A stretch of 64,000 nt of DNA from Candidatus Zixiibacteriota bacterium (GCA_034003725.1 JAVEYB010000011.1:59220-123219); one strand, 5' to 3'; positions 39,716 to 48,628 are shown, counted from the stretch's first letter. Numbers and translations are program-made. Notes: a model not told the origin generated them from the letters alone.

Positions 39716-39845
39716 CATTCAGAAGCCTCTACTGTGGTATGTCGGCGACAAACGTCGAAGCTGTGAATGGTTATTACCTACATAGGGAATAATACCTTGA
39801 CAAAGCAGACAATAAGAGCGTCCTTGTTAGCAATTGAGGGGAGTT

Positions 39846-41402
39846 ATGAGAATCCTCCTTTTCCTGCTATCACTATCTGTATCTGTCTTCGTAATCCATG
39901 TTGACGATTTATGTGCTCAGCAGCCGGCACTGCTTGGCAGAATTACGTCCGATACGATGGGTGTTCTGTTTGGTCGCCAGATCATATCACTTGGGGATCA
40001 GAACGACGACGGTAGATCGGAGCTTCTAGTTGGTGACACGCGATTTAGCATGCATCTCTATTACGGGAGCGATGTCGTTGACTCCGTCGCGGATCTGACC
40101 TTTCCAAATACTGTGAATCCAGCGAACATAGGCGACGTAAACGGGGACGGAAAAGACGACTTCACGATGAGGCTTGGAGTATACGGTACGTATGTTCGGG
40201 CCGTCTATTTTGGCGGATCATCAATCGACACCATACCGGACCTGGTTTTTGGCTATCCCCAATACTATCCGTCCAGGTCAGTTGTTCGTGGAGATTTCAA
40301 CAATGACGAAACGGACGAGATAGTCTCCCAGGGAAGCGACGGTTGGTCGATCTGTTTCTATGACTTACAGGCTGCAGCTGACTCTTTGCCCAACCTGAGA
40401 ATGACACCCGCCAATATCCTTTACGATGGATATGCGTTCGGCGAATGCATTGTAACGGGGGATTTCAATGGTGACAACTTTCCTGACCTCGCCTGTAACT
40501 TGCGACGCAAACCGGCTGATACATCCAATGGGCAGGTGTACATCTACTGGGGCGGGCCGGACTTCGATACTATCCCGGACGTAGTAATTTCTCGGGGCGG
40601 TGATTGGTTGCCGGAAAGACAGTATTTCGGAGACGTGATGGTATCTCCAGGTGACTTTAATGGCGACGGTTTTGACGACTTGTACGTCTCGAGCCATGCG
40701 ACCGAGGATACTTCCGCCTTTCTCTACTGGGGTGGACCGGATATTGACTCCTTTCCTGATCTAACGATACTGGGTTATCGTGATCGAGCCGCCCTTGCCG
40801 GCGACATCGACAACGATGGTTATCCCGACATCATCACTTCAATGCCCACGCAGTGGAGTGGTATCGGTTGGGTGTATCTGTACTATGGTGGTCCGGATGT
40901 TGATAGCCTTCCTGATTTCGAGTTGTATATCAATGACCTTCCCGGTTACAAGACACAGTTCGGGATGGACGTGGCAGGTATTGGGGACTTTAACGGCGAT
41001 GGTATTGATGACTTCGCGTTTTCGTGTGTTCACGCGGGGAGTATCGGCACAGTCTACATTTATGCGGGGTTTGACGGTTCTACCAGCACTGGTGGCAGCG
41101 GAGGTGGGGGTGTTGTTCTTCCCGTAGACTTCGAGTTGTTTCAGAATTATCCGAACCCGTTCAATCCAACAACCACCATTGCTTTCCAGCTTCCCCTCAA
41201 GTCACATGTCGAAATCGATGTCTTCAACGTCCTCGGCCAGCTGGTTGCGACACTCGTGTCAGCCGAGTATCCGGCCGGGTCGCACTCGGTTGTATGGGAT
41301 GGGACCGACGCTGCGGGTGATGAAGTTGCGAGCGGTGTCTATATGTACCGTCTGACGGCCGGGGATGTTGTCTTTTCGCGGAAGATGGTGCTGGCGCGGT
41401 AG
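39846..41402 (+). CDS. Secreted FG-GAP repeat protein with T9SS/FlgD-like C-terminal domain
   Basis: A 518-residue exported protein; ATG 39846 follows GAGGGGAG and starts a signal peptide (MRILLFLLSLSVSVFVIHV). At least seven FG-GAP/VCBS-like repeats are visible by their calcium loops: GDQNDDGRSELLVG, GDVNGDGKDDFTM, GDFNNDETDEIVS, GDFNGDNFPDLAC, GDFNGDGFDDLYV, GDIDNDGYPDII and GDFNGDGIDDFAF. A Gly/Ser linker (TGGSGGGG) leads to the C-terminal sorting-type domain FELFQNYPNPFNPTTTIAFQ, with VLGQLVATL and SGVYMYRLTAGD. In FCB bacteria such domains direct export by type IX secretion and surface attachment. No T9SS machinery gene is in this window. The gene lies between the two copies of the 349-bp repeat. 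Confidence 0.87.
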   Translation: MRILLFLLSLSVSVFVIHVDDLCAQQPALLGRITSDTMGVLFGRQIISLGDQNDDGRSELLVGDTRFSMHLYYGSDVVDSVADLTFPNTVNPANIGDVNGDGKDDFTMRLGVYGTYVRAVYFGGSSIDTIPDLVFGYPQYYPSRSVVRGDFNNDETDEIVSQGSDGWSICFYDLQAAADSLPNLRMTPANILYDGYAFGECIVTGDFNGDNFPDLACNLRRKPADTSNGQVYIYWGGPDFDTIPDVVISRGGDWLPERQYFGDVMVSPGDFNGDGFDDLYVSSHATEDTSAFLYWGGPDIDSFPDLTILGYRDRAALAGDIDNDGYPDIITSMPTQWSGIGWVYLYYGGPDVDSLPDFELYINDLPGYKTQFGMDVAGIGDFNGDGIDDFAFSCVHAGSIGTVYIYAGFDGSTSTGGSGGGGVVLPVDFELFQNYPNPFNPTTTIAFQLPLKSHVEIDVFNVLGQLVATLVSAEYPAGSHSVVWDGTDAAGDEVASGVYMYRLTAGDVVFSRKMVLAR

Positions 41403-41428
41403 GAAGAATTGAAGATGGATTCCTCGCC

Positions 41429-41777
41429 GCGGCCGTCAGGTCCGCCTGTGGCGGGCGGGCGGGCATGACAGGCTTCGTCTGTCTGTCTTCTGCAATTGGA
41501 ACATCGACTATGATTGAAGACAAGTCGCAGACTTGTCATTCCCACGAAAGTGGGAATCTATCCGGAAAGCGCTTGACGAATCATAGGGAATCATCAGAAA
41601 CGTCGGGCGGGTCCGTCTTCGCACCCGCCATCTTCCCTCCGTGCGTGGCGTACGTCCTCGTGCCCCACGCGACCCACACTTTCCCTACCACCTCGATGGA
41701 AAAAATGCCCGGCCCCCCTTAGTAAACACTCCTCTCACACGAGGCGCGAAAACGATGGCATTTCTGTATCGCGACAG
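41429..41777 (+). repeat. 349-bp intergenic repeat, copy B
   Basis: Second direct copy of 39367-39715. It continues for about 120 bp (to about 41894) with sequence that is also found, inverted, at 49319 onward, including GAAATGGGGTCCCC and AACAAAACAAACCCATTTCC. Confidence 0.85.
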
Positions 41778-42080
41778 TTCGTCAAGAACCTGCCCAAACA
41801 GCAGTTATTCCCCTGCCGGATATCATGATCGGGGGAAAAGAAAGAAATGGGGTCCCCATAAAAATAACAAAACAAACCCATTTCCCTGTAACGTGCAGGC
41901 AACCACACTTGTACAACGAAAAAGTTGTTCGCGCGGTCTGTGTAGGGCAGGTCTGTCTGTCTGTCTTCAGACCTGCCATCACGTTCATTGACGGGAGCCC
42001 GCCTGAAATGTGGGCCAACCGGGCCGAAGGATCGCACAAGTCGGTATTGCGGCGTCTCGAAACAGGAGCGTTATTGAATC
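41778..42080. other. Non-coding spacer upstream of the hydrolase
   Basis: The first 115 bp belong to the extended repeat shared with 49319-49435 (inverted). The remainder holds a short TCTG tandem (around 41956) and the AGGAG ribosome-binding site (42064-42068) of the hydrolase. No gene is seen. Confidence 0.4.
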
Positions 42081-43031
42081 ATGCGCAGGAATGTGACGGC
42101 GATTTTGTTCGCGATTATTGCGACCGGAGCAGTCGCACAGGAGTCGACCAACGCAGGTATCGGCGCAAACATGCGGTTTGCCGCGGACTCGGCAGCCGGC
42201 TTCCACTGGCCGTACTATCTGTATGTCTCGCCCCCAGCCTTAAGCGGCGATCCCACGATCACGTTGCTGGTGGAGCCGAACAACACCGGCACCGGGAATG
42301 ATTCCTTCATCGTTCACGACAGCGCGGCCGCCACGCTGCTCTCACGAGACATGTGGCTGGCCGACCGCCTCGGAGGCGCGCTGCTGGTGCCGGTCTTCCC
42401 TCGACCATACACGAACTGGCAGTTGTATGTGCAGGCGCTGGATCGCGACATACTGGCAACCGATGATTCGCTGCTGGTCAGGATCGATCTCCAGTTGCTG
42501 GCCATGATCGACCACGCGCGCGAGTTTTTGAAGCTCATGGGCCACGATAGCGATTCCGGCGTGTTCCTGTTCGGGTTCTCGGCTTCCGGTCAATTCGCCG
42601 ATCGTTTCATGACGCTGCACCCCTCGCGGGTGAAAGCAGCCGCAATCGGCTCGCCCGGCGGGTGGCCGATAGCTCCGCTCGACACGTGGGACGGAAAGCA
42701 ACTGCCCTACCCCGTGGGTATCGCCGATATACGAGAACTCACCGGGCAACCGTTCGACCGGGCTTCCTACCGGCAGACGCCGGTTTTCCTCTTTCTCGGA
42801 GATCGGGACACCAACGACGCGGTGATGTTTGAGGACGCCTTTTCGTCGGCCGATCGCGAGCTGGTCCTGTCGCTGTTCGGAGAATCGCCTGTCGCGCGAT
42901 GGCCCGCGGTTGCGGCCGTTCGTGATTCGGGCGGTTGTGCGTGCGAATTACGACTGTACGAAAACGTCGGTCACACGATCACGCCCGCCATGTGGGAGGA
43001 TATCGCAGACTTTTTCGAGCGGCATCGGTGA
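42081..43031 (+). CDS. Secreted alpha/beta-hydrolase
   Basis: A 316-residue protein with a signal peptide (MRRNVTAILFAIIATGAVAQ) and an alpha/beta-hydrolase fold: oxyanion region LLVPVFPRP, nucleophile elbow GFSASG with the serine near residue 176, an acid candidate in FLGDRDTND, and the catalytic histidine in ENVGHTITP close to the end. The order and spacing fit esterase/peptidase-like (PHB-depolymerase-like) enzymes. The substrate is not deducible. It converges on rsmE, with 19 bp between the stops. Confidence 0.82.
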   Translation: MRRNVTAILFAIIATGAVAQESTNAGIGANMRFAADSAAGFHWPYYLYVSPPALSGDPTITLLVEPNNTGTGNDSFIVHDSAAATLLSRDMWLADRLGGALLVPVFPRPYTNWQLYVQALDRDILATDDSLLVRIDLQLLAMIDHAREFLKLMGHDSDSGVFLFGFSASGQFADRFMTLHPSRVKAAAIGSPGGWPIAPLDTWDGKQLPYPVGIADIRELTGQPFDRASYRQTPVFLFLGDRDTNDAVMFEDAFSSADRELVLSLFGESPVARWPAVAAVRDSGGCACELRLYENVGHTITPAMWEDIADFFERHR

Positions 43032-43050
43032 CCGGATATCGTCCTGTCGG

Positions 43051-43803
43051 CTACTCGTGTTTGTGCCGCACCAGCTCGAGCTGCGATAGGGCCGCGGTCA
43101 CGGCGTATTCAACTCGAAGCGTCCAGCGGCCGAGCGTACAGGGACGAAATCCGGCCCGCTCGATCGTATCGACTTCAAACGGCACCCACCCGCCCTCGGG
43201 ACCGATCGCAATCGCAACGCGGCCGCACAGTCGATTGCACAAGTCGTGCAGTCCGGTCGATGATTCGGGGCTGGCCAGCACCTGCACGAGGTTGGTGCTG
43301 CCCGAGGCCGCTATCTGCGGCCAGTCGTCCTCGAAGAATACGCGGAACCGGTCGTGGATATGTACCGCCGGCATGCGCGTCAGCCTCCCCTGGCTGAGCC
43401 CTTCAAGCAGGTACGGACGATAGTGTTCGGGCTCCAGCAGTTTCGTTTCGAAGAAACTCTTCTCGACCCGGTTGGCGCGAACGAGGTGCAGCGCGTACAC
43501 TCCCATCATCGCCGACACGTACAGCACCTTGCGGAGAATCTGCGGGCGAGGCAGCGCGCATATCAACGTTACCTCCGGGATCGGATGCCCGTCGAGTCGG
43601 AGCTGCTCGCACTCCAGAATCACTTCGTCGTCGTCGATCTTGTGTATGTACGCCTTGCCGTGCGGACCGTCAAGCAATCCCACGAGCACATGGTCCTCGT
43701 AGCCCAGCTTGAGAATTGAGCGGATGTGATCGGCGCGGTGGTCGGTCAGGCGGTACCGTCCGTCGCCGGTTTCATCGTCGTCAGTCAGAATGATGAAGTT
43801 CAT
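43051..43803 (-). CDS. rsmE: 16S rRNA m3U1498 methyltransferase
   Basis: A 250-residue SPOUT-class methyltransferase that methylates N3 of U1498 in 16S rRNA with S-adenosylmethionine. The knotted SAM site is shown by IAIGPEGGWVPFEVD and LGRWTLRVEYAVTAAL (LGxRILRxETA in most relatives). An N-terminal PUA-like domain covers residues 1-70 (HRADHIRSILKLGYEDHVLV). ATG 43803 is chosen; the frame extends to 43866 inside thpR. It is the last gene of the pgsA operon, 4 bp after thpR. Confidence 0.92.
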   Translation of the reverse strand: MNFIILTDDDETGDGRYRLTDHRADHIRSILKLGYEDHVLVGLLDGPHGKAYIHKIDDDEVILECEQLRLDGHPIPEVTLICALPRPQILRKVLYVSAMMGVYALHLVRANRVEKSFFETKLLEPEHYRPYLLEGLSQGRLTRMPAVHIHDRFRVFFEDDWPQIAASGSTNLVQVLASPESSTGLHDLCNRLCGRVAIAIGPEGGWVPFEVDTIERAGFRPCTLGRWTLRVEYAVTAALSQLELVRHKHE

Positions 43804-43807
43804 CGAA

Positions 43808-44410
43808 TCACTCGAATCGTTCGGCGCCGAAAACGGACTCGTGGAGCTTCTCGTAGACGGGTCCACGGGGCGTCAGGGTTGACTTGAACAGGACCAGTCG
43901 GTCCAGCGACACATCTATCGGAGCAAACGAATACGTACGGACCATTTCGCAGAGCCGCTGCAGACCATCGGGAAACTTGACACGCGCCAGTGTCAGGTGC
44001 GGCCTAAACGACTTGCTCTCCGGCTCAAATCCGAGTTGCCGCACGCCCAACTCGACCTTCTCGGCTGTCGACTGGAGAAATGTCAGCGGCGACGATTCGT
44101 CGAATCCGGCCCAGATCACGCGCGGCCGTTTGAGATTCGGAAATGCCCCCAGTCGGGCAAGTTTTGCATGGCACGGCGTCGCGTGCGCTGCTGCCTCGTT
44201 GATGAGGCGTTTGAGCGCGGGTATCAGCGACTCACCGGTGTCGCCGAGAAAACGGACCGTCACATGGATGTTGTGCGGATCGACCCACTTCACCTTCGCT
44301 GGAGTGGACGACAAGTCGCCGATGATCTCGCCGAGCGCCTGCTCGACCTCGCGTGACAGCGGGATCGCAATGAACAGGCGCAGATTTGTCCGGGGGTCGG
44401 TGGTCGTCAT
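43808..44410 (-). CDS. thpR: RNA 2',3'-cyclic phosphodiesterase (2'-5' RNA ligase family)
   Basis: A 200-residue 2H phosphoesterase. The two catalytic HxTx motifs are HVTVRF (near residue 47) and HLTLAR (near 136), and LRLFIAIPLS opens the protein. ThpR hydrolyses RNA or tRNA 2',3'-cyclic phosphate ends. ATG 44410 overlaps the end of cinA by 4 bp; a longer frame to 44542 would lie inside cinA and is not family-like. Confidence 0.92.
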   Translation of the reverse strand: MTTTDPRTNLRLFIAIPLSREVEQALGEIIGDLSSTPAKVKWVDPHNIHVTVRFLGDTGESLIPALKRLINEAAAHATPCHAKLARLGAFPNLKRPRVIWAGFDESSPLTFLQSTAEKVELGVRQLGFEPESKSFRPHLTLARVKFPDGLQRLCEMVRTYSFAPIDVSLDRLVLFKSTLTPRGPVYEKLHESVFGAERFE

Positions 44411-45648
44411 TTTATATCCAGTATCTCGCGGCGAAGCATCTCCAGCGCGCCGTACACCGAGCGCTCCCGTATCACCGCGCGCAGACCGCCGAGTTTCATG
44501 CGGTGGGCCCGTTTGTCTCTCACGGTGGCCAACCCGATCCACACCGTGCCGACCGGTTTCTCATCGCTGCCGCCGTCCGGCCCCGCAATTCCGGTCAGCG
44601 CCAGCGCGTAGTCCGTCTCGAACCGCTCGCGACACCCGGCGGCCATCGCCACCGCGCACTCTTCGGATACCGCGCCATGGCTCCCGATCACCTCCGGCGG
44701 CACTCCCAGTTGCCGTGTTTTGGCTGCGTCGGAGTATGCCAGGATACCGCCCCGGAAATAGGCCGATGAACCCGGGACGGACGTGACGGCGGCGCCCAGT
44801 AATCCGCCCGTGCAGGACTCGGCAACTGCGAGCGTGCGATCGTTGTCCCGAAGCAGTTGGCCGACCACCGACTCCAGCGTATCCTCGTCGTAGCCGTACA
44901 CGTAGCGGCCGACTTTGTCCTCGAGATAGCGCACCAGGGCGCGCGCTTTTTCGTCGGCCTGATCCTGCGTCTCGGCGGAAGCGATGACGCGGAGGTCCAC
45001 GCCGCGGTAGCCCGGCAGGTACGCAAGCCGGACACCGGTGTCGAGCTTGAGGTCCGGCACAATCATTTCCGCGATGCGTGACTCGACAATGCCCGTGGTT
45101 CTGACTCTCGTGACCTTGATCGCCTGGCGCGCGCCGAGGTTGCGAAGGTACGGGATCACGTAGTCATCGAGTATCTGCATCATTTCGAACGGCACGCCCG
45201 GCAAGGCGATAAACACCCGTCCGTGCTCGGCGATACAGATACCGACCGCCGAGCCGTTTTTGTTCGGGAAGAAGGTCGCTCCCTGCGGCAGCAACGCCTG
45301 GTTCTGATTGATGGCCGGCATTTCGATCCCGCGTTTGGAATAGCGCGCACGGATGTCTTCGAGAATGTCTTCATGGAAGATCAGATTCCGCTTGAAGACT
45401 TTCACGATCGATCGCTTGGTCACGTCGTCGTCGGTCGGTCCCAGGCCGCCGGTGACGATGACGATTTCAACGCGCTTGAGGGCCTGTCGAAACGCCTCCT
45501 CCATGTCCTCGGCGTTGTCTCCGACCGAGGTACGGTAGCGGACGATAAATCCGTTGTCCACCAGGCGCGACGCCATGTAGGCCGCGTTTGTATCAATGGT
45601 ATGACCGGTGATGATTTCGTCACCGATCGTTATCAATTCGACTTCCAT
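44407..45648 (-). CDS. cinA: CinA family competence/damage-inducible protein
   Basis: A 413-residue full-length CinA: N-terminal molybdopterin-binding (MoeA/MogA-like) domain with LITIGDEIITGHTIDTNAAY and VTGGLGPTDDD, a middle KH-like part, and the C-terminal nicotinamide-nucleotide amidase domain (CinA_C/PncC) with AESCTGGLLGAAVTSVPG, SEECAVAMA and ALTGIAGPDGG. It deamidates NMN and may hydrolyse ADP-ribose. ATG 45648 gives the standard N-terminus MEVELITIGDE; GTG 45660 is an alternative. In several phyla cinA precedes recA; here recA is 10 kb away and cinA is in the phospholipid operon. Confidence 0.94.
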   Translation of the reverse strand: MEVELITIGDEIITGHTIDTNAAYMASRLVDNGFIVRYRTSVGDNAEDMEEAFRQALKRVEIVIVTGGLGPTDDDVTKRSIVKVFKRNLIFHEDILEDIRARYSKRGIEMPAINQNQALLPQGATFFPNKNGSAVGICIAEHGRVFIALPGVPFEMMQILDDYVIPYLRNLGARQAIKVTRVRTTGIVESRIAEMIVPDLKLDTGVRLAYLPGYRGVDLRVIASAETQDQADEKARALVRYLEDKVGRYVYGYDEDTLESVVGQLLRDNDRTLAVAESCTGGLLGAAVTSVPGSSAYFRGGILAYSDAAKTRQLGVPPEVIGSHGAVSEECAVAMAAGCRERFETDYALALTGIAGPDGGSDEKPVGTVWIGLATVRDKRAHRMKLGGLRAVIRERSVYGALEMLRREILDIK

Positions 45649-45675
45649 CTCGCCCTGCACGAAGTGAAAGGGTTG

Positions 45676-46131
45676 CTACAGCCACGCAATCAACTGGATT
45701 ACGATATGGGTCGCAAGACATGCCTGCACCCCGGCCGCAATATCATCCATCGTTACGCCCCAGCCGCCGGGAAGACTCTCGAGCCGGCGCGCGGGCCACA
45801 GCTTGACGACATCGAAAAACCGAAAGGCGACAAAAGCGATCAGCACATGCTGCCAGGAGACCGGGACATACAGCATCGTGACAAACCATCCGGCCCACTC
45901 ATCGATGACGATCTTTTTCGAGTCATGTCCGAATACCCGTTCGGCCTCGCCCGCCGCCCACACCGATACGGCAAATGTAACAACCGCCGCCAGCATCGCC
46001 AGGGGGAGGTTGTTGCCGATGAGCAGCAGCGAGATCAGCGCCGGCGGGATCGTACCGAATGTTCCCGCCCACATGGGCGTGTATCCGGAATAGGCGCCGG
46101 TCGCCACCGCAATGACGAGCGTGTTTCGCAT
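45676..46131 (-). CDS. pgpA: Phosphatidylglycerophosphatase A
   Basis: A 151-residue membrane phosphatase that converts phosphatidylglycerophosphate to phosphatidylglycerol, the step after PgsA. Signature strings are GTFGTIPPALI, KKIVIDEWAGWFVTM and FRFFDVVKLWPARRLESLPG with GVTMDDIAAG. ATG 46131 lies 9 bp after pgsA. The two consecutive pathway steps are thus encoded as neighbours. Confidence 0.92.
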   Translation of the reverse strand: MRNTLVIAVATGAYSGYTPMWAGTFGTIPPALISLLLIGNNLPLAMLAAVVTFAVSVWAAGEAERVFGHDSKKIVIDEWAGWFVTMLYVPVSWQHVLIAFVAFRFFDVVKLWPARRLESLPGGWGVTMDDIAAGVQACLATHIVIQLIAWL

Positions 46132-46139
46132 CGACCGTC

Positions 46140-46727
46140 TCACTTGAGCGCCGTCTTGATCATATATGAGTATTTCACGATGTAATCGACTCCTGTCCAC
46201 ACGGTCCAGGCAGCGGTGAACCAGAGCAGGTAATTGAAGTACAGCCGATGATCCAACTGCAGCATCAACAACAACTCGGAATCGTAGTGCTTGAGTGTCG
46301 TCAGCAGGCAGATGTACGCCATTACCACTCCCACCACGGTCATTTGAAGAAAGGTTTTCACCTTGGCCGGCCAGCTCGGAGGTATCACAACGCCGCGGTA
46401 GGCGGCCAGAAGGCGAAGGCCCGTGATGAAAAACTCCCGGCCGATTATCAGCATGACCGGGATTGCGGAGACGAATCCGAGCGCAATAAACGACACCAGC
46501 GCGGAGCTGACCAGCACTTTGTCGGCGAGCGGATCCATAAATTTGCCGAACCCGGTGATGATACCGTACTTGCGGGCATAGTAGCCATCGGCCATGTCGG
46601 TCAGCGCGGCGATCACAAACAGCCCGAGGCCGATCAGGCGCATATAGAAGTTCTCGAACAGGAAGAATACCATGAAGATAGGGGCGAGAATAACCCGCAG
46701 GAGGGTGAGTTTGTTCGGCATATTCAT
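46140..46727 (-). CDS. pgsA: CDP-diacylglycerol-glycerol-3-phosphate 3-phosphatidyltransferase
   Basis: A 195-residue CDP-alcohol phosphatidyltransferase with about six helices. The complete signature D-G-x2-A-R-x8-G-x3-D-x3-D is seen in ADGYYARK, followed by GKFMDPLADK. It makes phosphatidylglycerophosphate. The start ATG 46727 (MNMPNKLTLLRVIL) lies only 8 nt after the -10 box of the promoter at 46736-46764, so the mRNA is probably leaderless or nearly so. It heads the operon pgsA-pgpA-cinA-thpR-rsmE. Confidence 0.94.
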   Translation of the reverse strand: MNMPNKLTLLRVILAPIFMVFFLFENFYMRLIGLGLFVIAALTDMADGYYARKYGIITGFGKFMDPLADKVLVSSALVSFIALGFVSAIPVMLIIGREFFITGLRLLAAYRGVVIPPSWPAKVKTFLQMTVVGVVMAYICLLTTLKHYDSELLLMLQLDHRLYFNYLLWFTAAWTVWTGVDYIVKYSYMIKTALK

Positions 46728-46735
46728 GACAGGGG

Positions 46736-46764
46736 AATCTACACCCGCCCCAAAGCCCTGTCAA
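46736..46764 (-). promoter_or_regulatory. Promoter of the pgsA operon (leaderless type)
   Basis: On the minus strand: TTGACA (46764-46759), 17-bp spacer, TAGATT (46741-46736), then 8 nt to ATG 46727. The whole block from -35 to the first five codons recurs upstream of the methyltransferase gene (see 47716-47744). Confidence 0.75.
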
Positions 46765-46798
46765 GAAAGGGGATTGCGAGGCAGCGAAGGGCTGTTCT

Positions 46799-47635
46799 CT
46801 AAGTCAGGTTGAACCCCTCATGTTGGCTCGACAAACCGGCGCCGACAGCACGGAAATCCTGTTCTCGCTCGAACTCGACGAAGAGATGTCCGTCGACAAG
46901 TAACCGGGGAGAAACGGCCAGTCGGTAAATCTCGTCATAGACGGGCCACGATTCCGGACCACGCTTGCGGCGGTTCTTGCGCCAGGTAAGCCAGCTCGAA
47001 ACGAAGATGAACGGATACATCAGCGGAAACAAAACGACACACGTCTTCTTGGCGCGGGTGAATTCGATATGCCGGATTCTGAAGCCGGCCAGCCGCGCAA
47101 GCACTCGAAGTTTCTGGATGCCGATCAGGAAGATGTGACCGAAGTAGACCTCCGGGGTGATACTCTGGTCCGACATCCAAATACTGTCCAACTCATTAGG
47201 CGGCATCGCCGAATTGAATTTCTCCGATTCCATCAACAGATAGCTTAGCCGCGCCCGAAGATTGGAGTAGTTGGGAGTAGTAAGAATCAGCGATCCTCCC
47301 GGCAGAATGATCCGATTGAACTCACGCAGCGCCTGAAGTTGATCCGCGAAGTGCTCGATTCCTTCCTGACAGAGCACATGATCGACACTCTGATCCTCGA
47401 GCGGAATTCCTTCCGAAATCTCAGCTCGTCGACATGTCATGCCTGCCTCAGTGAAATACTCCGGAAAGAGATCGAACGGCATCGGTGTGGCCCCCAGATC
47501 GGCAAGAATGCGCGAGGAAACCCCATTGCCCGCCGGGGAGTCAACCACGACGTGTCCGGCAAAACGCGAAGCGTTCCGCTGCAGGTATCGCTTGACGTAG
47601 TATTTGATACTGACCGGGTTGTCTTCGTAGTTCAC
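46799..47635 (-). CDS. SAM-dependent methyltransferase (type 11-like)
   Basis: A 278-residue class I methyltransferase: motif I VVVDSPAGNGVSSRIL, acidic post-I DLFPEYF, motif IV SVDHVLCQEGIEHF, then REFNRIILPGGSLILTTPN. The extended C-terminal part has one hydrophobic segment (VVLFPLMYPFIFVSSWL, about 207-225), so it may be membrane-associated, as in glycan- or lipid-modifying methyltransferases. The start is GTG 47635, which overlaps the stop of a 24-codon leader frame (GTGA), with GGGGAGGG 9 nt before it. Expression is probably driven by the duplicated pgsA promoter at 47716. Confidence 0.85.
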   Translation of the reverse strand: MNYEDNPVSIKYYVKRYLQRNASRFAGHVVVDSPAGNGVSSRILADLGATPMPFDLFPEYFTEAGMTCRRAEISEGIPLEDQSVDHVLCQEGIEHFADQLQALREFNRIILPGGSLILTTPNYSNLRARLSYLLMESEKFNSAMPPNELDSIWMSDQSITPEVYFGHIFLIGIQKLRVLARLAGFRIRHIEFTRAKKTCVVLFPLMYPFIFVSSWLTWRKNRRKRGPESWPVYDEIYRLAVSPRLLVDGHLFVEFEREQDFRAVGAGLSSQHEGFNLT

Positions 47636-47706
47636 GCCGGTAACCCTCCCCTGAGAGCCAGAGACACGATGACGTTGAGTGGGATAGGTCGGTTGGGCAC
47701 ATTCAT
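47632..47706 (-). CDS. 24-codon leader peptide, apparent relic of the pgsA start
   Basis: ATG 47706 to TGA 47632 reads MNVPNRPIPLNVIVSLALRG and four more residues. Its beginning resembles PgsA (MNMPNKLTLLRVILAP), and the upstream promoter block is about 80% identical to that of pgsA. The stop overlaps the methyltransferase GTG, so its translation could couple to the next gene. It is unlikely to have a function as a peptide. Confidence 0.45.
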   Translation of the reverse strand: MNVPNRPIPLNVIVSLALRGGLPA

Positions 47707-47715
47707 CACACGGGG

Positions 47716-47744
47716 AATGTACGCCTGCCCCGAATCGGTGTCAA
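47716..47744 (-). promoter_or_regulatory. Duplicated pgsA-type promoter of the methyltransferase
   Basis: On the minus strand: TTGACA (47744-47739), 17-bp spacer, TACATT (47721-47716), then 9 nt to ATG 47706. It aligns with the pgsA promoter with eight mismatches over the 41 bp from the -10 region through the -35 flank. Confidence 0.65.
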
Positions 47745-47873
47745 GCAAGGGGATTGGGGGAAGAGCGAACCGGCGGACCGAAGCAAGCAGTCCCGACTAG
47801 ACAGAACGCGATTTCGTCATTCCTCTGGAGCAAGAATCCATCGCGGTATTCGTCGATTGCGAAGCCCCCGCCT

Positions 47874-48479
47874 CTACTTCCCTTTGCGGAACCACTGGAA
47901 CGGGCCCATGATGCGCGGGCGCCATCCTTTCTGCTTGCCCGCTGTCACGCGGCTGTTGCGCGCCGTGCGCACATCTTCGATCGTGTAAAACGCGTTGGGG
48001 TCGAACCTTTTGATCGTATCGATCACCCGCGACAACTGCGAGCGCGGGACGATCAGGAAGATAATGGTGACGGGGCCGAATCCCCCTTCGCCCGGGACGT
48101 GCGTGACCTGATGACCCTGCATGATAAGCCGCTGGAGCAGATCGTCGGCTTTTTTCGGCAGAATCACGCGCACCAGCTGCGTGCCGATTGCGAGTTTTCG
48201 TTCGATCGTCATGCCGACCCACGTACCCATCGCAAATCCCGCAGCATAGGCGATATAATTCTCCCAGCTGGTGAGATTCTGCATGATCTGGCTGATGGCA
48301 AGCAGCCAGATGAGTACTTCGAAGAAGCCCATGACACTGGCGACCGCGCGCATATCGCGGGCCACGAGGATGATGCGGATAGTCCCGATCGATACGTCGA
48401 GAATGCGAGCTAAAAAGATCAATACGGGCAGGATATACCAGGGGAGTTCGGGTATGGCGAATCCTGTCAAGCCAAGCAT
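47874..48479 (-). CDS. UPF0316 (DUF5698/DUF2179) membrane protein
   Basis: A 201-residue protein: three helices in the DUF5698 part (ILPVLIFLARILDVSIGTIR with the family RILDVSxGTxR motif; VMGFFEVLIWLLAISQIMQN; AAGFAMGTWVGMTIER) and a C-terminal DUF2179 regulatory domain (QGHQVTHVPGEGGFGPVTII). ATG 48479 follows GAGAGAAG; a GTG at 48494 is possible. The function of UPF0316 proteins is unknown; relatives were once named YebE-like. Single gene, divergent from the PilZ gene. Confidence 0.88.
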   Translation of the reverse strand: MLGLTGFAIPELPWYILPVLIFLARILDVSIGTIRIILVARDMRAVASVMGFFEVLIWLLAISQIMQNLTSWENYIAYAAGFAMGTWVGMTIERKLAIGTQLVRVILPKKADDLLQRLIMQGHQVTHVPGEGGFGPVTIIFLIVPRSQLSRVIDTIKRFDPNAFYTIEDVRTARNSRVTAGKQKGWRPRIMGPFQWFRKGK

Positions 48480-48628
48480 ATGCACTTCTCTCACCGGAGG
48501 TCAGGTTTTCTGTCGGCGGTAAACTACGGACATTGGCGGCCAGTGCAAGGGAATAATGGTCCCGGTGCCCAGGCGGCCGGCGACGGTCGGCGGCGGGTGG
48601 AGCGGTGTCACGGGTGTGCAATCGAGCC

